This document shows positions 11,340-24,000 of a stretch of 64,000 nt of DNA, one piece after another (position 1 is the first letter of the stretch; each line of letters begins with the position of its first letter). Location: assembly GCF_905475395.1 (NCBI RefSeq), contig NC_058341.1, forward strand, positions 70,625,501-70,689,500. Direction: 5' to 3'. The notes under the pieces are model-generated. The model was not told the DNA's origin, did not search any database, and saw only the letters and a program-made list of their open reading frames with translations. This stretch comes from Chrysoperla carnea (Eukaryota; Arthropoda; Insecta; Neuroptera; Chrysopidae). Both the position numbers and the translations under genes were made by a program.

Positions 11340-11645
11340 CATGAAGAATGTAGAACAGGAGAACGATCGCTATAGAAAATATTGTCCCCAAAATATGTAT
11401 AAAATAAGTGAGGCGCTGCGATCAATATGTAGTATCAATAAAAGCAAGCTGTTGTGCGCTAATTTCAAATGATATATCAATTTGTACATTATGCTAACAA
11501 CAACAGCTAACTTCACAGATACTACTTCTTGTTGACAGCGCGACTGGTGGCTGAAAAATGAACTATAAATTCTACAAATTTTTAGGGACAGGTACGCTAA
11601 TGCTTTAGTACATAGCGATCTTTCTCCTGTTCTACATTCTTCATG
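11340..11645. mobile_element. MITE with 35-bp TIRs and exact 8-bp target duplication
   Basis: Left TIR CATGAAGAATGTAGAACAGG... and right TIR pair over about 35 bp with one mismatch (GAGAAC versus GAGAAA). Identical CCTGCCAT sequences flank it at 11332-11339 and 11646-11653, an 8-bp target site duplication as made by hAT or P-type transposases. It lies about 415 bp upstream of the NAF1 start codon. Confidence 0.85.
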
Positions 11646-12059
11646 CCTGCCATATAGAATCATAGAATATATAACCTTGTATAGAATATAGATGTCTCTA
11701 ATGAATATTCAAATGTTTACAACTTTAGAACGATTTTTACCTCTAAAGTTTTATTAATTTATTATTTTTAATAAATACTGATTGAATACTTAACTTACGT
11801 TTTAGAATACAAAACGTTTAAAAATACTTATTAAATAAAAAGTACAAAAAAACAACATACTTTTATTAATCAAATAAAACATAAAACCCATGTGACTTTC
11901 ATTAAATGTGTAAAAAAAAAAACGTGTAAAAAATATAAGTGTTAAATGTCAAATACATTAAAAAAAGAAGGTTGTCATTTGTTTGTTACAATTTTATTAA
12001 TAAAAACGTGCTATCAGCACTTATTTAATAAAGAATTTAATATTATACACAAATAAAAT

Positions 12060-15000
12060 ATGGAAAATCAAACACAAAATCAAATAGTGTTAAATAAAAA
12101 TACTGAATCACCTTTAGAACAAAATGAACAAACTGTAATCGGCGACACAACACAAGTAACTGATTTGCCTGAACAATTTTCCGATACAGTGACAGTCACA
12201 AATGAGAAAAATGTAAAAAATACAATTATTCAAAATATAAATGAAGATGGTGATAAAAAAATTGAAATAATCAGTGATGAAATTGTAGCGGAAAATTCAG
12301 AATTATATGAATCACTACAAAATAAATTTAAAACTTTTAAAACTGATTTTATGTCAATGATTGATGCCTTACAAACCGAAGATAAACAAATTACCGATAG
12401 TACTATGGATAAAACGAGTTTGAGTATGTTAGCGGATTACGGTACTAGTTCAACTGATGAGAGTAGCACAGATTCGGATTCGGATAGTGATGCAACTGAT
12501 AGTTCAGAAAGTTCCACAGACGATAGTTGTCCAGTGATTTCTAATACAAATGATAATGGGAATTTTCGATCAGCTATATATCCAGATGATTCAGATTCAT
12601 CATCATCATCATCTAGTTCATCCGATGATGAAGCGAGCTATAATTCTGATTCTTCAGATAATGAAAGGTATCTAAATATGAATTCTTTTTAAATTAAGGT
12701 ATTTGCATATTCTTCATATGTTTGAGTATCATAGTCGCATTAATGAATGTTTTTACTCGGAAGTCCTCAATAAAAGCTCCGATTTTGATGATTTTTTTTT
12801 TCTTCAAAATGATTCTGTTTGTATATTATTTAAAATCAGGAACATTTCAGTGAGAGGAAATAATTTGGAGTGAAATAAGGGATGAAAGTTTGAATGGAGT
12901 TATATACAAAGAGTCATTTTTGAGTTCACCACTTAACCGATTTTAAAAATTCTTTCATCTATAGACAAGTGGCATGCCCTTATTTTCTTTTCCAAATAAT
13001 TAGGGATTCGCACTAAAATTTAAAATCCATTAAATAGTGAACAAACAGGACGCTAAGAGAATTGAAGGCTATAACGTGGATAACTGCTAGTTATTTATAT
13101 TGTTTAAACAATATTTGTGAAACTTAATTTAAACAAATGAAAACAAACAATTGACTGAGTTAATTGTTAAAATACCATGCAAAGATAGCGTTGATTACTC
13201 TATCACATTACATATACATACATGTCACGCACATATAATTAACGCCGTTACGGATAAACAGTGATATTTACGAAAAAATGATTCAAACAAAAGTTGTTCA
13301 TTTTTTTATAAGGTATATTTTTTACATTTAAAACTTTGTTCTATCTCTAACGGTTTACAAGATGTGTCCTACGGACCCATAGGTCAAGACCCGATTGACC
13401 TATGTTGCTCATTTACGAACTCGACCTCACTTTTTATGCCCTGAATACGCTGTAAAAATTTCAACTTTTTGATCTTTTTTCGTTTTTAAGTTATCGTGTT
13501 GGCAGACAGACAGACAGACAACCGATAATGGACTATTTAAGTGATTTTATGAGCACCTATACCAAAATTTTGTTCATAGCAACAATATTTTTCATAGCAA
13601 CAAACTTGGGACTAAACTTAGTATACCTTTTGCATATTACATATATGCATGGTATAAAAATCACTCTTGCCTGATTTTTTCCACAAAAAAATGTATTTTA
13701 ACTTAATAACAATAAAAATGAATTTTTACTTTTGGTGCGGAGCCCTAACTATTTATACCATGTATATGAAATGTACATAGTATATTAAGTTTAGTCCCAA
13801 GTTTGTAACGCCTAAAAATATTGATGCTACGAAAAATAATTTAGTATAGGTGTTCATAGAATCACCTAATTAGTCCATTTCCGGTTGTCTGTCCGTCTGT
13901 CTATCAACACGATAACTCAAAAACAAAAAGAGATATCAAGATGAAATTTTTATAGCGTACTCAGGTCGTAAAAAGTGAGGTCGGGTTCGTAAATGAGTAA
14001 CATAGGTCAATTGGGTCTTGGGTCAGTAGGACCCATCTTGTTGTAAACCGTTAGGGATATAACAAAAGTTTAAATGTAAAAAATGTTCTTTATAACAAAA
14101 TAAACAAATTTTGTTTGAAACATTTTTTTATAAACATCACTGTTTACCCACGAGGGCGCTAATTAGGTATAAATTTTATAGTATGTATTAAAATGGGATT
14201 ATCAATTATATGTGTGTGGCTATTTAAAAGTGGATATCTTTTTTTATTTACGTGACATCAAAAAACAATCGATTGCGTCATCAACACTGTCTATACATGG
14301 TATTTCAACAATTAACTCAGTCAATTGTTTTTTTTCACTCGTTTTAAAATAAAATACAGCCCATGTTACTTGTTGATATTATAGCAATCTATAGGTGAAA
14401 GAATTGTTAAAATCAGTTAAGTAGTGAACTCAAAAATGTCGGTTTGTATATATTTTCATTCAAACTTTCATACCCTATTTCGAATAAGAATAATGAAAAA
14501 ATATTTTTTAAATGACACCCACAGTATAAACAATATCGTCTCGAAACAGCATAAAATCAACATTGTCTCGAAATTGCAAACTTCTATCATTAGCGATTAA
14601 CATATCAGTTGCGACATTTCCTACCCCCCCCCCTACCCCAGATTATTTCCTCTCACTGAAATGTTTCTGATTTTAAATAATATACAAAAAGAATCATTTT
14701 GAAGAAAAAAAATCATAAAATCGTAGCTGTTATTGAGGACTCCCAAAGAATGGCTATTTTATGTATTCCTTTATCCGACTATCAGAAGTATTTTAACAGT
14801 CTAAAGTTGGTACTGCTAAGAAATGTCGATGGCTGAAACTAATTTATGATACAGTTTTTCATAAAATCTCCATCCTAGTCCAATTTTGCTTGCCCGTTTC
14901 TCTTAGTTATGGAGCGCTCATTGCTAATCAGGTATCGAAAACAAAAAATTGTCCAAAAGCTCGGAATTTAAAAGTACACCTTCGATGTGTATGGGACCGG

Positions 15001-18000
15001 GTACCAACTGTTCGTATGAGAGTGTAAAAAAAAGTTACCTTAGTTAGAAAGTGTGGTCTTTAAATTTACGTACGTGAGCGCGCTTACAAGGTCGTAATAG
15101 CCAATCGCGCGGAAAAATAATGAAAATAGGAAAAAGTAATGGATATCATATTTTGAACTATTCTTGAACTCTTTTTGTTCTTTAACATTTTTTCCTAAAC
15201 CTTATTGTTTTTTAGGTATAAGCGTTATTTTGATGAAAATTTTATGATACGATTATTGCGTTGTTTTGATCAGATATTTGATTAGAAAATCAAATGATTT
15301 TATATTTTTAACTATTATTAACACTTCTAGAAGAAGAACTAACAAACTAAAAAATCGAACATTTTTTAAAAAACACCTATATCTCGAAAATAGTGAGGAT
15401 AGGAAAAAAAAATGCCATGATAAAAAAAGTGTTTAAAATAGTCCAAAATATAAAATCAGTTGGTTTTGTAATCAAATATTTGATCAAAACCACTCGATAC
15501 TCGTCAAACTTATTGATAATAAAATTTAGGCTAAAAAAAGCGATTTTTTTAAAACGCCGACATCTCGAAAACGGCGAGATTAGGTGAAAAAAGTCACTAG
15601 AAAAAAATGTTTAGAAATGTCTGCATAAAATATTTGATTAAAACCACACAATAATCGTTAATTTTGTCAATATCAAATTTTCATCAATATAACTAATAAT
15701 TTTATTTTTTTAACGTTTTTATTTATAAAACGGCGAGGTTTAGGAAAAATATTAAAAAGCGCTTAGAATAGTTCAAAATATAACATTAAATAGTAATAAT
15801 TTTTTCTATTTTCAGTACGATTGGTTATTAGGATCTTGTAAGCGCGCTCACGCGTGTAAATTCGTAGAGCACACTTTCTGGCCAAAGTGACATTTTTCTA
15901 CACCCTCATACAAACAGTTTGTTTACGGTCTCGTAAAAACCGGAGACGTGTTTTTAAATTCCGACCTCAAAAGTCTATTTTTTCAACTAAACATATTTTA
16001 CTAAATACGATTAAAAAAAATCATTGATTAGTAAAAATTGCATTCCATTTTTAACTTTTTCGAAAGTTGTGAACATCTTATTAGGATGGTCATTCTACAT
16101 TTTTTGGGCTAAAGCCAAGATACATCATCAAACATACATATAAAAAGTCGGAAATTTTCCGAAGAATTCAATGCACTATTTTTTTACGCTTTTAAAGTAA
16201 GGAATGACATTGAAAAAGGCGGTCAAAGTTGGTCAAAAAATTTTTTTATGTTTTTTATAAAATATACCAGATTAAATAATTAATTAATTATTATTTCAAA
16301 ATGTTTTACGACCGATTTCACCGATCAATTAATCAAGCGCGCAATACCCGCACATATTAAAGCAAATGTTGAAGAAAATTTTAAGCACAGAAACGTTTAT
16401 AAAAAAGCACGCGTATACGGGCAATTGGAAATTTAAAAAAAAACGTTTTGTTGTCGATAAAAGCGATTTTTGCCAAAACTTTTCAATATTTTTCAAATTT
16501 ACAAAAACGCTCTTCTTGGGCATATTAAGAGCTAAATTTTCACTAAATAAAATTTAAAAATATATTTTTTTAAAGAGATACGACTTTTTTCCAATAAATT
16601 GTTTATTTAATAATTTTTGAACATTGAGCTGGGCTAGATCGATACAAAATAAAAAGTTACACAAAAAAAAAAAAAAATCTGTTTTTCACTAACTTTGGCC
16701 GCCATTTTCAATGTGATCGCATACTTTAAAAGTGTTAAAAAATAGTGCCTTGAATTCCACGGAAAATTTCCGACTTTTTACATGTATTGGTTTGCTGTAT
16801 CTGGGCTACGACTACGACTAGACTTTTTGCTAATAGCTACCGATTTATATTTTTGAAAAAATTATTGATCACATTTAAATAATTTTCACTATTTTCAGAT
16901 TAGATGGAATTTTTTACTCATAATTACAAAATTATCTTTATTTAAATAATTTGTTGTTTTTCTTGAAGCAATGTAAAAAAAAATATACGGTCAAGTGCGA
17001 ATTGGACTTGCGTGGAGAACGTTCTGCCATGGTACTGCCCTGTAAAGTGTAAAGCAAAATTGTTGAATTGTCTATATTATTGAAGGTTTTCATATTAGAA
17101 ATTTTCTTATACAAATAATTTATGTGTAACATTTTTTATTTTGTTAAATTTCAAAGATATAAGATTTTTGGCTAAATTTTCATGTTAACTAGTTCACTAT
17201 GAATGAGGCCCTGCACTCGTTTTTATTTTAAAATTTTAGACTAAGATGTTGAACAAATTTTACTCTCACAATCAACACTTAAAATTAGAATTTCGCTTAT
17301 TTGAAACCATAACTAAAAGCACTCTATCGAACACCTCAAAATTATAAAGTGAAAATGCCTGGAAATATGTTACACCCGCGAAACTATTAAAAATTTGTTA
17401 ATTGTCTTTTCTATAAATTTTTGAGTTTTGCTTAAAAAAATTGATTTTGTTTTACAAAACACTTGCTTGAAATTTATAGGTCAATAGAATAACGGGAAAG
17501 GATATGGCTTACGTGTTGTTGTCGGATACAGGTCAGAAGTGGTTTTAATCTATGGATGGGGGTACGCACATAATGGACCTGCGAAGTCCTCTCGCCCGGA
17601 ACCTGGGAACTGGAGTTATTAAACAAATTCGGCAAAAAAAGTTTTTTTTAATTTCTTGTAAGCAATATAACTCGTAAATGGTGCACTTTAGAATACTGGA
17701 GCTATGGAACTTTTTGTTCCGTAGATGTTTTTCTAGAACTTCAAAGGAAAAAAAACAAATTTCTTGTTGCAAATTTTTGCGAAAAAATGTCTAAAAAACT
17801 CAATTTTTTAATTGAATTTATTTATTTGCAAATAATTGTTTTTGATAAAAGTGATATCTTGTAGCTGATATCTATATCTACTGCAACTTGTAGCTGATAC
17901 CTCAAAGAACAAAATTAGCTTTGAAACGTTCCATTTGGTCTAATAGTTTTGCACAATTCCATTTTGCAATAGATGTCTGAAAAAAAGTGGTTGACTTTGA

Positions 18001-21000
18001 GTAAGCCGCAAGGTTGAGTTTTTATCCGATCGCAATCTGCTTGATGGGAAACAATAGGGCGAAATGTCAATTACAGCGGTTTAAAAAACGGCGAAAATTC
18101 CTTATTTGCAAAATTAATTTTCTCAACGAAATTTTTTCAGACAACTAGTGCAAAATGGAATTGTGCAATAACTATTTAACCGAATGTAACGTTCCAAAGC
18201 TAACTTTGTTCTTTAAGGTATCAGCTACAAGATATAGGGGTCAATTTTATCAAAACCAATTATTTGCAAAATGCAAACATAATAAATTTTGAAGTTTTAG
18301 AAAAACATCTAAGGAACAAAAATTTCCATATCTCCAGTATTCTAAAGTGCACCATTTACGAGTTACATCGCTTGCAAGAAAGCAAAATAAAATTTTCAGA
18401 CGAATTTGTTTAATAAATCAAGTCCCTAGGTTTCGGGCGAGTAAAGTCGGCAGGTCCATTATATGAGTATCCCCCTTAAGAGATTAAAACCACTTCTGAC
18501 CTGTAACCAACAACAACACGTACAATCCGTAATTATATTGGCCTATTATACAATTTTAAGTAAATAATGGACCGTTTTTGAAAAAAAATTGTCTGGGTGA
18601 CAATTCTTGTTTATTAACTTCTGACAAACCTTTTGTTATAAATTATTTTTATTATGAAAACTCACTTCATAGTACCTCCTTGTATTCTTTCTCCTTTTTT
18701 TTTTTTGGTTCGATTGTTAAAAATAAAGTTTAATATCTCTTTTAACTGCTATAAATTATCTGGCTGACAATTTTTGTTAATAAATTTGCCAGACTTAATT
18801 TTGAATGCGCAAAAAATTAAGTCAAACCTTCTTTCAGAAAAAAAATTAAGCTGGTGTTTAATCGAAAAAGCATTTTAATAAAAAAACAAAAAATAAAGTG
18901 TTGTAGCTTTACAAGAAAAGCACGGTTTTAACGCGAAGAAATCGTTTTTTCGCAATTTATTTTCTCCGTTTTATGACTCACTTTCCCGTTTTTCTTTGCG
19001 TTTTCACAATTTTATCATGTATCTATGAGATTAATAATTATGCAGAGGTTGTAAAGCAACTCTACAAGAAGAAAATGATTTTTTAAAAATTGTCGTAGGG
19101 TGCTTCGTTACCGACTTCGCACACGGCTTTTTTAAGACACCTATTTTCGCAAATTGTGCGGAAACTTTATTTATTGCAAAAAAATGCCATTAAAATTTGA
19201 GCCCAGAACGAAATTCCTGGGAGTCATAAAAACCGAGAAAACAAATGTCAAAATTTGGACTTTTTCGCGATAAAACCGTGTTTTATCGTATAGTTTCCAT
19301 CGGATTTGACTTCAACTAGTCTTATTTTTTTCGTTTTTACAAGCCCCATTTTTTTTTCTTTTAGTAAAATTATTTTCCCTCCTTTTTTTTTTTGTAAATA
19401 ATCGATTTTTTCATAGTATTTTTTCTTAAAAACTACTATTTTTCTCCTAATTATCGCGTTGAAAATCGCGGTATATTTTCACTTAACTATATCTGGTAGA
19501 GCGTTATACGGTCCTTTTATAGACACCCTGTATAGTAAATTTTCTTAAACGTTCATTTAATTTTTGTAACTTGAGTAATGCGAATTTTATGAAAGAAAAA
19601 ATTACTTTCTAAAATTTATTTGATAATCAAAAAAGGCAAATCTAATAAGTTTAATTTTTAATTTTAGCATCAAAATTATTAGTTCAAACGCGAATGAAAA
19701 GAAGAAGTCACCAATACAACGTAAAAATAAAAAAACTGAATTAGATCTGAATGATTTACCACCGATTGAAAATTTACAAATATCTGTACCAGAATCTGTT
19801 TGTGTTGAACTAGGAAGTGTTGTCAGTATTGTTGAGGAACAGGGTAAGTTTTAAAAGATTATCTTCAAGGAACTGTGAAAATAAAAGAGGTGATTTTCAA
19901 TTTGATTGTATATTATTATTAGTATTTAATCGATAGGTGGTAGCTAAAACAACTTCAATCAATCTTTTTTAATATTTTTAGACCAAAAATAGTAATAACC
20001 TTTCAATCAATAAGCCTTCTATCCTGAACTTCCGTCAGGTGTTTGTTTTCCTCTTTTAGAGGATATCTTTAAGTTGTGCCTTTTGGCAAAGGCCTCCTTT
20101 AAACATTTTCCATTCTGCTCTATCTCTGGCAACCCTCCTCAAAAAAAAAAAAAAAATAATAATAATAATAATAATAACAAAAAGTATATTTTGATGAAAA
20201 CGAAAGTTTATCAGGCCTTCCTTTTTATTTTTTATTCAGCACAAAAACTGATGAATTTACCACGGGAACTAAAATTAATGGTTGCCACTTTTTTACTTTA
20301 TTTAAGTACTGGTAACAAGCTCAAGAAGTTCTAGCAGTTTCAGTTTAGGGAGGTCGCCTAAAAAATCATATTGTTCACTAGAATTACAACCTTTTGGTCT
20401 TGATCATCCTATTTTATTTCTTAAATTAAAAGCCTAATCAGAAATAAGTTTTAATTTTGATAAATATTTTTCAGTTGTAATAGCAGCGTTACCAAATATG
20501 CCTCCATTGGATATCGATACGGTATTATTTTTAAATAAAGGTGAAGAAACATTGGGTTTGATCTTTGATGTATTTGGTCCTGTGAATAATCCTATGTATA
20601 CAGTACGATTCAACAACAAAGAAGACATTTTAAATAAAAATGTTAAAGTTGGTATTCAAGTGTATTGTGCTCCAACCACTGAACATACTTCCTATGTTCT
20701 AGTTTCAGATTTAATGAAGTAGGTAAATGCATGTATAAACTACCTTTTCTTTCTATTCTATTCTATTCTAACTATTTTCATTCACTTTCTAATTAGTCCG
20801 GTATCCCAAGCACATATAACTCAAATTTTGTACGACAAAATAGGAAAAAATTATTTTATGCTAAATTTCCTCAGGAATTTGAGAAAAATAGTTTTACTTC
20901 AATCGGCTTTATATTTCAGTAACCTTATCGTCTGAAATTATGGGCCAGTCTGCATCAAATCCGGTAGTTCTGATCTTTCGCAGACGTGTTTATGAAGTTA

Positions 21001-24000
21001 TTCCAATGAATAATGCAAGGTTGTGACCTAGAGCGCCGAACGCAATTTTGTCAAAAATCGAAAAATCCGTGAAAATTTCGGATTTTAGCGATTATAAGTC
21101 TAAAGCACTAGTTTTTTGATGGAACCTTTTTTGAGCGTTTTTCAAGTAGACTAAATTTGCTTCAATATGAGACCAGATTGAACTCAGCAGATCCAATACT
21201 TTCAGAGATGAAGCCTTTCAAAATTTATCGACGTAACTTTATACAAAAGAGCAAACGTCAAATTCGGTAGTTCTGATTTTTAGCAAATTTGTTTATGATG
21301 CTGTCCCAATTAATTATCCAAGTTTGTGACCTCAAGCGCCGAACGCAACTTTGTCAAAAATCGAAAAAACCTGTGAAAATTTCGGCTTTTTTCAGATTTT
21401 GGCGATTTGATAATGATAAATTTTGAAAGGCCTTATCGCGGAAACTATTAGGTCTACAGAGATAATTCTTGTCTCATATTGTAGCAAATTTAGTCTACTT
21501 TAAAAACATTTTGAAAAGTACTTCAAAAACTACTCCTTTAGAGTTTTAATCGGTATAATCTGAAAAAAAAAATTCACGGGTTTTTTTTATTTTTGTCAAA
21601 GTTGCGGTTGCGAAAAACAGAACTACCGAATTTGATGCAGACTGTAATGTATAAAGTTATTGTAATATTATTTGTTTATTTAACAATTTATAAAAAAGTG
21701 TTTGTTTATTTAACAATTTATAAAAAAACGGATTTTCGCTTATAGCACCGCTTCTAGAGATCATAGAGTACTCAAATAAAGCTCACATTATTCGTAATGA
21801 AATACCTTAAATTCTATGTAGTAACTTATTTCATAACGAATAATTAGAGCTTGATTTGAATACTCTTATGATCTCTAGAAGAGGAGCTATAGGCGAAAAT
21901 CTGAATAAAAATTTCATTTTTTTAATCAATTGTTTAGTAAACAAATGAAATCTGAGGAAATTCTGCATAAAATAAATTTTTTCCAGGTTTGTCGTACAAA
22001 ATTTTCCTTGGATACCGGACTAAATCTATCTACTAACCCAGTGCATTTAGTTGTGCAACAAATGCAACCTCTAATACACGAAGCGAGCTGACGAAGTTCG
22101 AAGTTTTGGGCAATGGAAAGAATTTTATGCCGCAACCTGTATTCCCTCTTAAAATATGATCTGAACGAAAGCTTGGACATTTAAGGACACCCACTTACCA
22201 CCCTAATCCAATAATCTCTAACAAAAAAAACTAATTCTTACGAATCCTTTTTTAATATATCTAAAAAAATTATTTTATATGTATTATATTTCACGCGAAA
22301 CTTAAACCATTGAATTCTAATGTTGAATTAATTCACAAATTTTTAAAATATTAAAAAGTGACAAATTTTAGGAAATCTCTTTTATTACAGTAATAATTAA
22401 CAAATTTTTTCATATTTTCCAGACTTTTTCATTATTACTGGTTTAAAAACGCCGCCAACTCACTTTTTAATTATTTAAATGTTCAAACCTATATTTATAC
22501 ACTTGAAATTATTTTATTGCCATTTAGTTGGTCTCAAAAATTCATATGTACTCGTTGAAAAAGACTGGCAACATTTTTCGCTGTCTCTACATTTTAATTG
22601 AAATGAACATTCGATTTTCCGAATGTTCGCCCCATTTCTCTTCCCCCACCTATTGCGGGATAAAAATTCTTTAAAATGATCTAACAGAATATACTCTAAG
22701 GTGGAATACATGTCTTGACGTTTTATTTTTCCCACTTGTACCCTTACTAATAATAATGTGCAAAAAGTCGACCACAAAATGTTTGCTGTGTCCAACAACA
22801 TACTCATTTTAACAATAGAGAGAGATGTGAGTCCCTAAGGGCATATAAGATGGGCCATTTTAATCTATACACCTAAATATCTCGTTTTGTAGCCAACCAA
22901 TCAAAAAATAATTTAAACAAAAGTTGCAGAGTTTGATGGGGGATATCACGTTTTGACATCAGATTGGATCTAGTTCTTCGATCTAGTTTCTTTAATAGTA
23001 AATTTAGATCGTAAACGGTAAACGAGATAGAATAACACTTTTAATTAGAATGTTGATCTTCATGAAAAAACTAACATTTTTCATCTCAACCATTTTTTCG
23101 AAAATAGTCAGCTTTCATATAGTAGTATAGTATATTTATTTGTTCTAAGAAATAATCTTTTACAAAGGTTTAGGTACACTAATTAATATTTTCTAAAGTA
23201 TTTGAAAGATAGTTTCATTCTAATGTTTTTACCATAACAGGTTCGGTTAACCAAATTTAAAGAGCAACAGAATTAGTCACTTATAACCAATATTATGATA
23301 AAAATATTATACAGTTCTAACAAGAAATAGAATATTTTAACAAATTTAACATTCGATAACGAAAAAAAAAAAAAAAGAAAAAGACAACAAAATAGTCAGC
23401 TTTCATATGAATTGCGACTCTAAAATATTTAATAATCGAACGAAAACACGCTGACTACGGAAAATGCTTAAGCCAAAAATTGTCCACGGCAATAAAGGAC
23501 ATTCGCTTGTGTCCATGACTTTGACCTACAATCGCATCGCATTTCCTCTGAAAGCTAACGTTTTTTGAAAAAATTTGTTAGTTTTTTTTGAGGATCAACT
23601 TTCTAATTTAAAGGGTTATTCTATCTCTTACCGTTTAGAATCTAAATTGGCTATTAAAGAAACTCGAAGAACTAAGTCCAATCTGATGTCAGAACGTAAT
23701 GCTTCCCATCAAACTCTTCAACTTTTTTTAAAGTTATTTTTTGATTGATTAGATACAAAACGAAATGTATAATACAACCCAAAGAAATTTAAATCTTAAT
23801 TTGATAAAAAAGCAATATATTTGCAAAAAATTGATTTTTCGATCTTTGACTTTGAATAACTTACGCGAATAACTGACGCGAACAGCATTTTGTATCCGAC
23901 TTTTTACAAGTTGTAATAAAAGTATGCAGAGTGTCTCTGTTAACTTGACATCTGATGGAAGTTCGCAAAATAAATTTTATGAAGAAAGTAAAAAAGCACA

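Larger units (their letters stand above)
12731..14783. mobile_element. TAGTCGCAT-type foldback, copy 1, in NAF1 intron 1, holding two HINEs
   Basis: Left arm ATAGTCGCATTAATGAATG, then GTCCTCAATAAAAGCTCCGA, AATGATTCTGTTTGTATATT and GAACATTTCAGTGAGAGG. The right arm (about 14640-14783) repeats this inverted. HINE copies 5 and 6 sit inside. The left end is about 63 bp after the exon 1 donor. Confidence 0.8.
20795..22022. mobile_element. Foldback element (AGTCCGGTATCC type) with nested elements, NAF1 intron 3
   Basis: Ends AGTCCGGTATCCCAAG and inverted CTTGGATACCGGACT; the arms include TTTTGTACGACAAA and TTTCCTCAG. Two other elements are nested inside (20943-21645 and 21731-21902), plus a tandem pair of about 30 bp (TTTGTTTATTTAACAATTTA) at 21663-21724. 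Confidence 0.75.

Noticed and set aside
12001-12059. CGTGCTATCAGCACT hairpin upstream of the NAF1 ATG, considered as a regulatory RNA element
   Set aside because: Only a 5-bp stem; too weak to claim.
22514-22807. 97-codon - strand frame in NAF1 intron 3
   Set aside because: No recognisable domain, splice context or codon pattern; kept only as an unassigned note.
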